NCBI GenBank assembly: GCA_964426415.1
Contig: CAYRQM010000001.1
Span: forward strand, 62,001 to 126,000
Direction: 5' to 3'
Source: UBA3792 sp964426415
Lineage (GTDB): Bacteria; Bacillota; Clostridia; Christensenellales; CAG-138
Length of the DNA stretch: 64,000 nucleotides
Shown here piece after piece: positions 51,935 to 60,173 of the stretch. A program made the translations under genes and the position numbers. How positions within the stretch are numbered: position 1 is the stretch's first letter; the number at the start of each line of letters is the position of its first letter. The notes beneath the pieces are model-generated. The model was not told the origin of the DNA. It searched no databases and was given only the letters and a program-made list of their open reading frames with translations.

Positions 51935-52678
51935 ATGTATTGCGAAAATTGCGGCAATCTCTGCCCGGAAGGGACGTCCTTCTGCGCAAAATGCGGCGCG
52001 CCGCTTCTTGCAACGCCCGTGCCGCCCGCCACGACGCCGCCCGTGCAGGACGATGGCTTGGGCGCGCAGATTGGGCATTTTGCCTGTCCGCGGGTCAAGC
52101 GCAAAAAGTCCACCGCCATGATTGTCTGGGGCGCGGTGCTGACCGCTTTGGCGCTGCTGCTGATCGTTGCGAGCATCGTCTTTTGGGTCAGCGTCATGGT
52201 CAAAATTGCCGACGCAGGCGTGCATGACGACGCCGTGATCGAGCAGTTTGAGCAGTTCGGCGAGATGGAAGATTATGACGACTTCCAAGAATTCGAAAAG
52301 GACTTCTCGTTCAACACCTTCGACGACTCCTATACGCGTGCTGCGTTAGCGGCGTTCATCCTCTATATGTGCGGCATGACGCTGGGCGTTCTGATGGTAA
52401 TCGGCGGCGACCTGCTGCTGGTGTTTGGCATCCTGTTTGCCGCCCGTTCCAAGCGGCTGTACGTCAACCTGTACGAGCGCGGCATGGACGGGCTGACCGC
52501 GCTGAGCAAGTTCCGCTCCATGCGGTTTGCCGTGCGCTACGGCGATATCACCCGCGTCGAGGACACCGCGTTTGGCGTGCGCATCTACAGCAGCGGCATC
52601 ACCATCGCGCTCTATATGGACGCCGACCTGCCCGCCTTCAAAGCGGCGCTGGCACCCTACTGCCCGACCACGCTTTAA
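51935..52678 (+). CDS. Zinc-ribbon membrane protein of unknown function
   Basis: The 247-residue product starts with a zinc-ribbon MYCENCGNLCPEGTSFCAKCG (four paired cysteines), a Pro-rich linker, a transmembrane helix (about 64-90), an acidic extracellular loop rich in Asp/Glu/Phe, a second helix region (about 130-168) and a soluble C-terminal PH-like beta-rich end (LYERGMDGLTALSKFRSMRF). Such proteins are common in Clostridia without assigned role. It follows fba by 14 bases and a terminator follows. Confidence 0.75.
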   Translation: MYCENCGNLCPEGTSFCAKCGAPLLATPVPPATTPPVQDDGLGAQIGHFACPRVKRKKSTAMIVWGAVLTALALLLIVASIVFWVSVMVKIADAGVHDDAVIEQFEQFGEMEDYDDFQEFEKDFSFNTFDDSYTRAALAAFILYMCGMTLGVLMVIGGDLLLVFGILFAARSKRLYVNLYERGMDGLTALSKFRSMRFAVRYGDITRVEDTAFGVRIYSSGITIALYMDADLPAFKAALAPYCPTTL

Positions 52679-52692
52679 GTCCATTTCAAAAG

Positions 52693-52717
52693 CAGCCCCC
52701 ACGCGGGGCTGTTTTTT
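52693..52717 (+). terminator. Terminator after the zinc-ribbon gene
   Basis: CAGCCCC, loop CACG-type, CGGGGCTG and a T-run. Confidence 0.85.
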
Positions 52718-52734
52718 GCTTTTGGCGCCCGCCC

Positions 52735-52763
52735 TTGCGCTTTTCGGCAAAAGCGTGTATAAT
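52735..52763 (+). promoter_or_regulatory. Promoter of the SPT-like operon
   Basis: TTGCGC (52735-52740), 17-bp spacer, TATAAT (52758-52763). Confidence 0.65.
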
Positions 52764-52794
52764 GGCACAAATCTGAAAGAAAGGAGGAAACACA

Positions 52795-53970
52795 ATGGAT
52801 CTGTTTTCAAAATGTACCAATCCGATGTTGGACGAAGTGCGTGCAAAGGACATGTACCCGTACTTTCACGCGCTATCTTCCAAGCAGGACACAGAAGTGA
52901 TCATGGAAGGCAAACGCCGCATCATGCTCGGTTCGAACAGCTATCTCGGCCTGACGACCCATCCACGGGTCATTGAGGCGGGCGTACAAGCGCTCAAGAC
53001 GTATGGTTCGGGCTGCGCGGGTTCTCGCTTTCTGAACGGCACTTTGGTTCTGCACACACAGTTGGAACGCGAGCTTGCGGCATTCTTGGGCAAAGAAGCC
53101 TGCATGACGTTTTCCACGGGATTCCAGACCAACCTCGGCATTATCAGCGCGATTACAGGGAAGCGGGACTACATCCTATGCGACCGTGAAAACCATGCAA
53201 GCATCTACGACGGCTGTCGTTTGAGCATGGCTACGATGGTTCGCTATCGCCATAGCGACATGGCTGATCTCGAAAAGAAACTTTCGGAGCTTCCCTCGGA
53301 CGCGGGCAAACTGATTGTGACCGACGGCGTTTTTTCCATGGGCGGGGATATCGCAAACCTGCCCGAGATCGTGCGGCTGGCAAAGCAATACGATGCACGC
53401 ACGATGGTGGATGACGCGCACGGGCTGGGCGTGTTGGGCGAAGGCGGACGCGGAACGGCGTCGTACTTCGGGCTGACCGATCAAGTCAATATCCTGATGG
53501 GCACGTTCAGCAAGTCGCTTGCAAGCTGCGGCGGCTACATGGCGGCGTCCGAGCGCGTGGTCGATTATGTACGGCACGTTTCGCGCCCGTTCATCTTCTG
53601 CGCGTCCATTCCGCCTGCAAGCTGTGCCACCGCCATCGAAGCGCTGCACATCCTCATCGAGGAACCCGAACGGCCTGCACGCCTGCTCAAGCTTGCAAGC
53701 TATATGCGTGAAGGGCTCAAGCAGCGGGGCATTGCCATTCGCGAAAGCACCACGCCCATCATTCCCATCTACACGAACGATGCGGAAACGACGCTGCGCG
53801 CCGCGAAAGCGGCATACGACGCGGGCGTGTATGTCAATCCCGTCCTGCCGCCTGCCACCCATCCTTCGGAATGTCTGCTGCGCACCAGCTACATGGCGAC
53901 GCACACCGAAGCGTTGCTCAACGAGGCGCTGGACATCCTTGCGGACGTGGTAAAGACCTATGTCAAGTGA
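52795..53970 (+). CDS. Alpha-oxoamine synthase, serine palmitoyltransferase-like
   Basis: The 391-residue PLP enzyme belongs to the family of serine palmitoyltransferase (SPT), KBL, BioF and HemA, which condense an amino acid with an acyl-CoA. Its sequence keeps the pattern of Bacteroidetes SPT as I recall it: YPYFHALSSKQDTEVIMEGK, MLGSNSYLGLTTHP, YGSGCAGSRFLNGTL, DRENHASIYDG, GVFSMGGDIANLPEIV, DDAHGLGVLGEGGRG, GTFSKSLASCGGY (PLP lysine) and a final TSYMATHTEALLNEAL. AAGGAGG precedes the ATG. It overlaps a short-chain reductase gene by 11 bases. BioF or KBL remain possible, but no biotin or threonine genes are near. Confidence 0.85.
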   Translation: MDLFSKCTNPMLDEVRAKDMYPYFHALSSKQDTEVIMEGKRRIMLGSNSYLGLTTHPRVIEAGVQALKTYGSGCAGSRFLNGTLVLHTQLERELAAFLGKEACMTFSTGFQTNLGIISAITGKRDYILCDRENHASIYDGCRLSMATMVRYRHSDMADLEKKLSELPSDAGKLIVTDGVFSMGGDIANLPEIVRLAKQYDARTMVDDAHGLGVLGEGGRGTASYFGLTDQVNILMGTFSKSLASCGGYMAASERVVDYVRHVSRPFIFCASIPPASCATAIEALHILIEEPERPARLLKLASYMREGLKQRGIAIRESTTPIIPIYTNDAETTLRAAKAAYDAGVYVNPVLPPATHPSECLLRTSYMATHTEALLNEALDILADVVKTYVK

Positions 53971-54751
53971 GCGAATCGTCGTCATCACGGGCGCGTCGGG
54001 CGGCATCGGGCTTTGCACCGCGCAAGCATTTATTCAGCGCGGCGACACGGTGTATTCGCTTTCCCGCAGCGCACCGCCCGACCCTGCCGTGCGGCACATT
54101 CCCACCGACGTCACCGACGAAGCGGCGGTCAACGCTGCCATCTTGCAGGTGCAATCCGAAGCGGGACGCATCGACGTACTGGTGCTGAACGCGGGCATGG
54201 GCGTGTCGGGCGCGGTTGAGTTTACCGCCCTGTCCGAAGCGCAGCGGCAGTTTGACGTTTGCTTCTTCGGCGCCATGCGCACGATGCAGGCGGCGCTGCC
54301 CGCCCTGCGGCAAAGCAAGGGCATGGCGATCTTCGTCTCATCGGTGGCTGCGGTCACGCCGATTCCGTTTCAGGCGTATTACTCGGCGGCAAAGGCTGCC
54401 ATCGTTTCGATGGTGGGCGCGCTGCGGGGCGAATTGAACGGCACGGGCGTGCGCGTCTGCGCCATCCTGCCGGGCGACGTCAAGACGGGCTTCACCCAAA
54501 ATCGCCGCAAATGCGCCGTGGGGGCAGAGGTGTATCCGTCGCTCACGCGCTCGGTTGCACGGATGGAACACGACGAGCAGCACGGCATGGCGCCTGCGCG
54601 CATCGCTTCTGCCATCGTAAAAACGGCTTCCAAGCGGCGTCCCAAGCCGTACCGCAGCGTCGGCTTTGCCTATCGCGCCGTACTGGTGCTGCAAAAGCTG
54701 CTGCCTGCGCGGTTTGTCAGCTTCGTTCTGGGCAAGCTGTACGCATCCTAA
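53960..54751 (+). CDS. Short-chain dehydrogenase/reductase, possible 3-ketosphinganine reductase
   Basis: The 263-residue SDR protein has the cofactor motif TGASGGIG (about 10-17), the NAG motif LVLNAGMG, catalytic Ser in FVSSVAAV and YYSAAKAA (Tyr-x3-Lys), and a C-terminal hydrophobic end (VLVLQKLLPARFVSFVLGKLY) that may sit on the membrane. Its start lies inside the end of the SPT-like gene, so the two are coupled. The product of the upstream enzyme would be a 3-keto amino lipid, which suggests a ketoreductase step. This pairing is inference; SDR sequence alone does not show substrate. Confidence 0.8.
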   Translation: MSSERIVVITGASGGIGLCTAQAFIQRGDTVYSLSRSAPPDPAVRHIPTDVTDEAAVNAAILQVQSEAGRIDVLVLNAGMGVSGAVEFTALSEAQRQFDVCFFGAMRTMQAALPALRQSKGMAIFVSSVAAVTPIPFQAYYSAAKAAIVSMVGALRGELNGTGVRVCAILPGDVKTGFTQNRRKCAVGAEVYPSLTRSVARMEHDEQHGMAPARIASAIVKTASKRRPKPYRSVGFAYRAVLVLQKLLPARFVSFVLGKLYAS

Positions 54752-54755
54752 AGCA

Positions 54756-54782
54756 AGAGCCGTTTTCGGACGGCTCTTTTCT
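54756..54782 (+). terminator. Terminator after the SDR gene
   Basis: AGAGCCGT, loop TTTCGG, ACGGCTCT and a T-run. Confidence 0.9.
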
Positions 54783-54821
54783 CTGTCATAACAAGTTCAC
54801 ATTATAATTAGAAACGAGCGC

Positions 54822-54850
54822 TTGACGAACGGGCAAATTTTTCGTATACT
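54822..54850 (+). promoter_or_regulatory. yajC promoter
   Basis: TTGACG (54822-54827), 17-bp spacer, TATACT (54845-54850). Confidence 0.75.
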
Positions 54851-54880
54851 GATAGAAGTCGTAGGAAAGGATACAAAAGA

Positions 54881-55291
54881 ATGATTCAGAACCTGATCCA
54901 ACCTGTACTTTACGGTTTGTCCACCGGCTCTTGCAGCTTGTTTGGCACGTCCACCGATTCGGCAGCCACCACCACCTCCGGTTGCGGCGGCAGCGATTGG
55001 ATGAGCCTTGCCTTACCCATCGCGCTCATCCTCGTCCTGATCGTCGTCATGATCGTGCCGCAGCGTCGGCGCGACAAGAAGGTCAAAGATATGCTCGGCG
55101 CACTCAAGCCGGGTGATCGCGTGCGCACCATCGGCGGCGTCTACGGCACCATCTCCTCCATCAAGGATGATGTCATCGTGCTGGCAGTCGGGCCCGACAA
55201 GGTCAAGCTGGTCTTTGCCCGCGGCGCCATCTCACAGGTCGAAGATGCAGGCGTCGAAAATACCATGAACGAAGAAGTCCGAGACAAATAA
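54881..55291 (+). CDS. yajC: Preprotein translocase subunit YajC
   Basis: The 136-residue protein has one transmembrane helix (about 44-60, LALPIALILVLIVVMIVPQ) followed by the YajC core RRDKKVKDMLGALKPGDRVRTIGGVYG and the usual beta-rich end. The N-terminal 40 residues before the helix (Ser/Thr-rich) are longer than in most relatives. It assists the SecDF-YajC part of the Sec translocon. GAAAGG precedes the ATG. A terminator follows. Confidence 0.92.
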   Translation: MIQNLIQPVLYGLSTGSCSLFGTSTDSAATTTSGCGGSDWMSLALPIALILVLIVVMIVPQRRRDKKVKDMLGALKPGDRVRTIGGVYGTISSIKDDVIVLAVGPDKVKLVFARGAISQVEDAGVENTMNEEVRDK

Positions 55292-55310
55292 TCCTCTCGC
55301 CTATTTCTGT

Positions 55311-55342
55311 CCCCGCACCCAAGTGGTCGCGGGGCTTTTTTC
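55311..55342 (+). terminator. yajC terminator
   Basis: CCCCGC...GCGGGG with a 12-base loop and a run of six T. Confidence 0.8.
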
Positions 55343-55398
55343 GTGTCTGCATATCGGCGTAAGCACCCGCATACCTTCTACGGAAGGGGGTGCTTGGG

Positions 55399-55824
55399 AT
55401 GCGCAAAGGTTCAAAACGAAGAAAGCGGACGCGCTCACCCATATGGACGTGTGCCAAGGCGGCGCTGATTGCGTGCGCATTGACCGTTCTCTTGGTGCTG
55501 CTGCAAAGTCTGATGCTCTATTGGGAATGGATCGGCGAGGACGCCGTCTCCGTGGGCAATCTCATCATAAAGCTGGCGTCGGCGGCGCTTGCCGGCGCGT
55601 TGTGCGGGCGCGTATGCAAGGAACGCGCATGGCTGATGGGCGGCGGTGCGGCGGCGCTGTACTATGCCGTCACCGTGGGAATCCTGTGGCTGCTCCTTGG
55701 CCGCATCGGGCTGACGTGGAATGCGCTGGCGGATCTTTGTATGGTCACAATCGTGGGCGTGTGCATCGCGGCGGTGGTGGCACTGCTCAAGAAGCGCGGC
55801 GACGGAAAAGAAAAAGCCCGATAG
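55399..55824 (+). CDS. TIGR04086-like membrane protein (YrzE-like)
   Basis: The 141-residue protein has a strongly basic N terminus (MRKGSKRRKRTRS) and four hydrophobic segments with a small-residue glycine pattern (LIIKLASAALAGALCGRVC). These fit the TIGR04086 family, typically found next to yajC in Clostridia. Function unknown. ATG 55399 follows GGAAGGGGG at a good distance; a GTG at 55390 overlaps that site. Confidence 0.75.
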   Translation: MRKGSKRRKRTRSPIWTCAKAALIACALTVLLVLLQSLMLYWEWIGEDAVSVGNLIIKLASAALAGALCGRVCKERAWLMGGGAAALYYAVTVGILWLLLGRIGLTWNALADLCMVTIVGVCIAAVVALLKKRGDGKEKAR

Positions 55825-55839
55825 CAAGCGCCATCGGGC
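55810..55839 (-). terminator. malQ terminator
   Basis: On the minus strand GCCCGAT...ATCGGGC is followed by TTTTTC. It overlaps the end of the TIGR04086-like gene on the other strand. Confidence 0.75.
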
Positions 55840-55853
55840 AAACGTTCGGGCGG

Positions 55854-57320
55854 TCAAATGCGGCCGCTCATTTTTGTGTACGCACGGATGCGGGCGGCAA
55901 GCGCGTCGGAAAAATCGTCGCGGGCGGCGCGATACGTCCACCAGCCCATCGTGCCGGGCCAATTCATCCGCTTGTCGTCGCCCTCGCCCAAGTAGTCCTG
56001 CAACTGCAGAATGGCAAGCTCTGCCACCGAGGTCAACAGCCCCCGCGCAAAGCCGAACGGCAACCCTTCGCGCTCGTTCAGCCCCAAATAGTCGATGGCG
56101 AACGAGAGGTCTTGGGGCGCCGCCGTCTGCACCCAGCCCATGATGGGCGAATTGTCGTGCGTGCCCGTGTAGGCAACGCAGTGGGTGCAATAGTTGTGCG
56201 GCAGCTCGCGGGAGTCGGCAGACGGGCTAAACCCAAACTGCATGACGCGCATCCCCGGGAACCCCGATTCCGACAGCAGCTTCTTGACTTCTGGCGTCAG
56301 ATAGCCCAAATCCTCTGCAATGATGCGCACGCTTGGCAGCGCCGCCTTGATGGCACGCACCAGATCCATGCCGGGGCCGGGATACCATTGTCCCGGACGC
56401 GCATCCGCCGCGCCGTAGGGCACGCTCCAAAAGCTCTCCAGCCCGCGAAAATGGTCGATGCGCACCGTTTCAAACTTGCGCGCCATGGCGCCGATGCGGC
56501 GAATCCACCATGCGAAGCCTTCGTCGCGGTGGGCGTCCCAGGCGTAGACGGGATTGCCCCAAAGCTGTCCCAGCTCGGTGAAATAATCGGGCGGCACGCC
56601 TGCCACCAAGGTGGGCGTAAAGGTTTCATCCAACTGAAACAGATGCGGGCTCGCCCAAGTGTCCGCGCTGTCCAGCGGCACATACATCGGCACGTCGCCA
56701 ATCAACGATACGCCGTTCTCGGCAGCGTAGGCATGGAGCGCCGTCCATTGCCGATCGAACAGGTATTGCACAAAGCAGTAGAAAGCGCAGTCCTCCCGCA
56801 GCCGTTCCCGATACAGGGCGAGCGCTTCGGGCGTGCGGCGCTTGAGCGCTTCGTCGGGCCACGCGTACCAAGGCGCCTCCGAAAAATGTGCCTTTGCCGC
56901 GCAAAACAGCGCGTAGTCGGGCAGCCAGTCCGCGTTGGCGTCGCAAAACGCCGCCATCTCGGCGCGGTCAAACCGCAAAAATGCCTTTTTCAGCACGGGC
57001 AGGCGCAGCGCCCACAGCTTGCCGTAATCGGTGCGGGTGGGATCGTCGCCCCAATCCAAGTCGCAGTCTGCAGCGTCCAGCAGCCCGTCGGACACCAGCG
57101 TGTCCAAGTCGATCAGGTACGGATTGCCCGCGAAGGTGGAGTTGCTCTGATACGGGGAATCGCCGTATCCCGTGGGGGTAATCGGCAGCATCTGCCAATA
57201 GGACTGGCCCGCTTTCTTGAGAAAATCGACGAACGCAAATGCGTCTTGCCCCAGCGTGCCGACGCCGTGCGGGCTTGGCAAAGAGGTGATGTGCAGGAGA
57301 ATCCCGCTTGCTCGTTTCAT
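55854..57320 (-). CDS. malQ: 4-alpha-glucanotransferase (GH77 amylomaltase)
   Basis: MalQ moves alpha-1,4-glucan segments between maltodextrins. The 488-residue product has the early SLPSPHGVGTLG, the catalytic nucleophile Asp in VRIDHFRGLESFW, the acid/base Glu in IIAEDLGYLTPEV and the third acid in YTGTHDNSPIMGW. Length matches the standard bacterial enzyme. GAAGGAAG precedes the ATG. The role is glycogen or starch oligosaccharide use; no other glycogen gene is in view. Confidence 0.96.
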   Translation of the reverse strand: MKRASGILLHITSLPSPHGVGTLGQDAFAFVDFLKKAGQSYWQMLPITPTGYGDSPYQSNSTFAGNPYLIDLDTLVSDGLLDAADCDLDWGDDPTRTDYGKLWALRLPVLKKAFLRFDRAEMAAFCDANADWLPDYALFCAAKAHFSEAPWYAWPDEALKRRTPEALALYRERLREDCAFYCFVQYLFDRQWTALHAYAAENGVSLIGDVPMYVPLDSADTWASPHLFQLDETFTPTLVAGVPPDYFTELGQLWGNPVYAWDAHRDEGFAWWIRRIGAMARKFETVRIDHFRGLESFWSVPYGAADARPGQWYPGPGMDLVRAIKAALPSVRIIAEDLGYLTPEVKKLLSESGFPGMRVMQFGFSPSADSRELPHNYCTHCVAYTGTHDNSPIMGWVQTAAPQDLSFAIDYLGLNEREGLPFGFARGLLTSVAELAILQLQDYLGEGDDKRMNWPGTMGWWTYRAARDDFSDALAARIRAYTKMSGRI

Positions 57321-57352
57321 ACTTTTTCTTCCTTCATGGAAATTTCACTTCC

Positions 57353-57380
57353 ATTTTAACACAAGTATGGTATAATACAA
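57353..57380. promoter_or_regulatory. Overlapping divergent promoters of malQ and psuG
   Basis: Minus strand: TTGTAT (57375-57380), 16-bp spacer, TAAAAT (57353-57358) for malQ. Plus strand: TATAAT (57371-57376) for psuG, without a good minus-35. The psuG minus-10 overlaps the malQ minus-35, so the two should compete. Confidence 0.6.
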
Positions 57381-57441
57381 GAAATATTTGATAAGAGTAT
57401 CATGGAACGTGTGCGGTATTTGCGCACGAGAAGGAGTGAAT

Positions 57442-58353
57442 ATGGCTAAAAATGACTTATTGCAATTGTCCCCTGAGGTCGCAGCGGCATTGAAAGCGGG
57501 AAAGCCTGCCGTCGCAATGGAGAGCACCATCATCTCGCATGGGATGCCCTATCCGCAAAATGTCGAAACAGCGTTGGAATGCCAGCGCATCTGCCGCGAG
57601 AACGGTGCGGTGCCCGCCACCTGCGCCATTTTGGGAGGCAAGCTGTGCGCCGGGCTGACCGACGAGCAGATCGACTATCTGGGCAGAGAAGGGCTCAAAA
57701 TCACCAAGGCGTCTCGCCGCGATTTGCCCATGCTGATTGCCAAAAAGATGGACGGCGCCACCACCGTGGCTGCCACCATGATCGTTGCGGCGGCGGCAGG
57801 CGTGAAGGTCTTTGCAACGGGCGGCATCGGCGGCGTACACCGCGGCGCCGAAACCACCATGGACATTTCCGCCGACTTGGAAGAGCTTGCCAACACGCCC
57901 GTCTGCGTGGTGTGCGCAGGCGCAAAGAGCATTTTGGATTTGGGACTCACCATGGAATACTTAGAAACCAAGGGCGTTCCCGTCGTGGGCTATGGCACGG
58001 ACGAGCTGCCCGCCTTCTACACCCGCAGCAGCGGATACAAGGTGCCGTGGCGTGCGGACGCGCCCCAAGACGTCGCCGACGCCATCAAAGCATCCGCCGA
58101 GATGGGCTATCACGGCGGCATGCTGGTGGTCAATCCCATTCCCGAAGCGTACTCCATGGACGCCGATTACATCAACGGCGCCATCGACAAGGCCATCCGC
58201 GAAGCCAAGGAACAGGGCATTCGCGGCAAGGCGACCACGCCGTTTTTGCTGGCTGCCATCAAGGACATCACGGGCGGTTCCAGCCTTGCGGCAAACATTC
58301 AGCTCGTCTACAACAACGTCAAGGTCGCAGCGCAAATTGCAGCGTCCATGTAA
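57442..58353 (+). CDS. psuG: Pseudouridine-5'-phosphate glycosidase
   Basis: PsuG reversibly splits pseudouridine-5-phosphate into uracil and ribose-5-phosphate. The 303-residue product keeps the family segments MESTIISHGMPYPQN, ITKASRRDLP (likely active-site Lys), FATGGIGGVHRGAE, and TPFLLAAI with GGSSLAANIQLVYNN. AAGGAG precedes ATG 57442. The usual kinase partner PsuK is absent here. The secreted dockerin gene follows after 4 bases. Confidence 0.94.
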   Translation: MAKNDLLQLSPEVAAALKAGKPAVAMESTIISHGMPYPQNVETALECQRICRENGAVPATCAILGGKLCAGLTDEQIDYLGREGLKITKASRRDLPMLIAKKMDGATTVAATMIVAAAAGVKVFATGGIGGVHRGAETTMDISADLEELANTPVCVVCAGAKSILDLGLTMEYLETKGVPVVGYGTDELPAFYTRSSGYKVPWRADAPQDVADAIKASAEMGYHGGMLVVNPIPEAYSMDADYINGAIDKAIREAKEQGIRGKATTPFLLAAIKDITGGSSLAANIQLVYNNVKVAAQIAASM

Positions 58354-58357
58354 CAAA

Positions 58358-59275
58358 ATGAAACGGTGGCTTGCGGCGCTGTTTGCGGTTTTGCTTCTGT
58401 TTGGCAGCATGACCGTGGCAGCGGAACAGAATCGGATGACCGGGGACGTAAACGGCGACAATGCCATTACGGCGTATGATGCTGTGATGGTTTTGCGCCA
58501 TGTGTCCGCGCTCGAATCCATCACGGCGGCGTCCTTGCCCTTTGGCGACGCCGACGGCGACGGCTACATCACCGCGTCCGACGCCACCATCATCCTGCGC
58601 CATGTCGCCGATTTACAGCACATCGGCGAAACGGCAAAGCCCACCGAAACACCCACCGAAACGCCGACCGCGACGCCCACCGCAACGCCCACCGAAGCGC
58701 CCGCTGCGACGCCTTTGCCTACGGCAACCGCCACCGCTACGGCTACGCCCGCTTATGATGCGGCAGAGTACGCCCTTGTGGTGACGGGGCTTGGCAGCGC
58801 GGACGCCCAATATGCCGAAGCCGTCGCCACCTACATCCATCGGCTGGACGCGGCAGACTCGTATTCCGCCATCGTGCACGCCGCACTGCCGTACATGGGC
58901 ATCCCCTACGGCACGGGCGAAGGGCAGCTCGACTGCAGCGCATTCGTCAAGCAGGCGTACCGCGACTGCGGCTACAGCAGCTCGGTCATCACCGGCAATT
59001 CCGACGGCATGATCAGCTTCTTCCGCAACAAGAACAAGCTGCAAGCCGTCTTGGACGGCGACGGCGCCATCCAATACGATCTGCTCAAAACGGGCTACGT
59101 CCTGCTGTATGTGGACGGCAGCGGCGCGGGCAACCATGTGGCGATCTATTTGGGCGTCGTAAACGGCATTCCGTTCCTTCTGGACGCATCCACGGGCCGC
59201 AATGCGGTCTGTATCCGCCGCGTGTGGGACTATGCTCCTTGGAACCTCACCTACTTCGCTGCGCCGCTTGGCTGA
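58358..59275 (+). CDS. Secreted dockerin-linked NlpC/P60-type peptidase
   Basis: The 305-residue product has a signal peptide (about 1-22, hydrophobic core LAALFAVLLLFGSMTV), a type I dockerin with two calcium-loop repeats (DVNGDNAITAYDAVMVLRHV about 29-49 and DADGDGYITASDATIILRHV about 64-83), a Thr/Pro repeat linker (95-131) and a C-terminal NlpC/P60-like domain with catalytic Cys193 (LDCSAFV) and His260 (GAGNHVAIYLG). It likely cuts peptidoglycan stem peptides outside the cell. Dockerins dock to cohesins; none is encoded here. It starts 4 bases after psuG with no clear ribosome site. Confidence 0.88.
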   Translation: MKRWLAALFAVLLLFGSMTVAAEQNRMTGDVNGDNAITAYDAVMVLRHVSALESITAASLPFGDADGDGYITASDATIILRHVADLQHIGETAKPTETPTETPTATPTATPTEAPAATPLPTATATATATPAYDAAEYALVVTGLGSADAQYAEAVATYIHRLDAADSYSAIVHAALPYMGIPYGTGEGQLDCSAFVKQAYRDCGYSSSVITGNSDGMISFFRNKNKLQAVLDGDGAIQYDLLKTGYVLLYVDGSGAGNHVAIYLGVVNGIPFLLDASTGRNAVCIRRVWDYAPWNLTYFAAPLG

Positions 59276-59295
59276 CGCATCGTTTCGCATCTTTT

Positions 59296-59322
59296 AGGGC
59301 GCGCCGCGTGCGCGTCCTTTTT
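59296..59322 (+). terminator. Terminator after the dockerin gene
   Basis: AGGGCGCGC...GCGCGTCCT followed by TTTTT. Confidence 0.8.
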
Positions 59323-59360
59323 GCGCGCATCTGTCGCACAAATATCACAATTTAGGTATA

Positions 59361-59389
59361 TTGACAAAAAGGCAACATTGCGTGATAAT
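59361..59389 (+). promoter_or_regulatory. Promoter of the XRE regulator
   Basis: TTGACA (59361-59366), 17-bp spacer, GATAAT (59384-59389). Confidence 0.75.
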
Positions 59390-59435
59390 GGAAGTGGAGG
59401 AGAAGTATACGGACAAAAACGAAAGGAGTACCACC

Positions 59436-59987
59436 ATGACAAAGAAAGCAAAATGGAAATTGACCAAGCAGGAGCAAAAGGCGTACATCGCGGCATTCAC
59501 AGAAGAGCTGGCGACGCTGCGTGCGAAGGTGGACATTTCGCAGGACGAGCTGTCACACATGATCGGCATTTCTCGGCAGACGCTGTCCGCCATCGAAAGT
59601 GGCAAGCGCCCCATGTCGTGGCCGACGTATTTGGCGTTGTTGGTGTTCTTCGACTACCACCAAGCGACCCACAAAATGCTGCGCAATTTGCCCGCATTCC
59701 CCAACGAGCTGATCGACCGCATCAACGGCGGCGGCATGGCTTCTTTGGAAAGCAGCGCGGTGCTGAACGGCGAACAGGGCAAAGAAGCGGCACGCATGGT
59801 GCAAACGCTGGATGAGCAGGGCGTACACGCGGTCAAGACGGTGCTCATGATCGAATACGCACGCTGCACCAACCGCACCGGCGACGACGTCGTCCGTGCA
59901 TTCAACGGCATCGACTACAGCGGGTTCCCCACCTTGGCGGAACGCCGCGCAGCGGACGCGCTCAAGCGCATCAAAAACAAAGACTAA
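59436..59987 (+). CDS. XRE-family helix-turn-helix regulator
   Basis: The 183-residue protein has an N-terminal HTH (about 14-75; LRAKVDISQDELSHMIGISRQTLSAIESGKRPMSWPTYLAL) followed by an alpha-helical region of about 110 residues ending KNKD with no match I recognise. ATG 59436 follows AAAGGAG. It is followed at 4 bases by the ImmA/IrrE gene, a pairing typical of ImmR-ImmA switches, in which the peptidase cleaves the repressor. Here the regulator has an unusually long C-terminal part that could be the protease target. Confidence 0.88.
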   Translation: MTKKAKWKLTKQEQKAYIAAFTEELATLRAKVDISQDELSHMIGISRQTLSAIESGKRPMSWPTYLALLVFFDYHQATHKMLRNLPAFPNELIDRINGGGMASLESSAVLNGEQGKEAARMVQTLDEQGVHAVKTVLMIEYARCTNRTGDDVVRAFNGIDYSGFPTLAERRAADALKRIKNKD

Positions 59988-59990
59988 TCC

Positions 59991-60170
59991 ATGACAGATC
60001 GGGACATCGCCAAGTGTGCCGGAGCATTTCTGAAACAGTACACCGACGGCGCAACAACCTGTGACGCACTCAAAAACGCCCTGCAAAAGCAGGGCTTTAC
60101 TGTGATAGCCTTCTCCAATCTGGCAAATGACGCCGATGTGGACGATTTGGCACGGGCGCTTGGCGTATAA
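59991..60170 (+). CDS. N-terminal part of an ImmA/IrrE protein, ended by an in-frame stop
   Basis: This 59-residue frame (MTDRDIAKCAGAFLKQYTDG... to ALGV) ends at TAA 60168-60170. One GAA codon later and in the same frame, the ImmA/IrrE metallopeptidase gene begins with ATG 60174. The residues FTVIAFSNLANDADVDDLARALGV resemble the segment that normally precedes the catalytic helix in the family. It may be the broken 5' part of a single gene, or a deliberate separate peptide. There is no Shine-Dalgarno; it follows the XRE stop by 3 bases. Confidence 0.6.
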   Translation: MTDRDIAKCAGAFLKQYTDGATTCDALKNALQKQGFTVIAFSNLANDADVDDLARALGV

Positions 60171-60173
60171 GAA

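Noticed and set aside
52795..53970. Call as BioF (biotin) or KBL (threonine)
   Set aside because: No bioA/B/D or tdh gene is adjacent and the sequence pattern fits SPT better; kept as an alternative in the entry.
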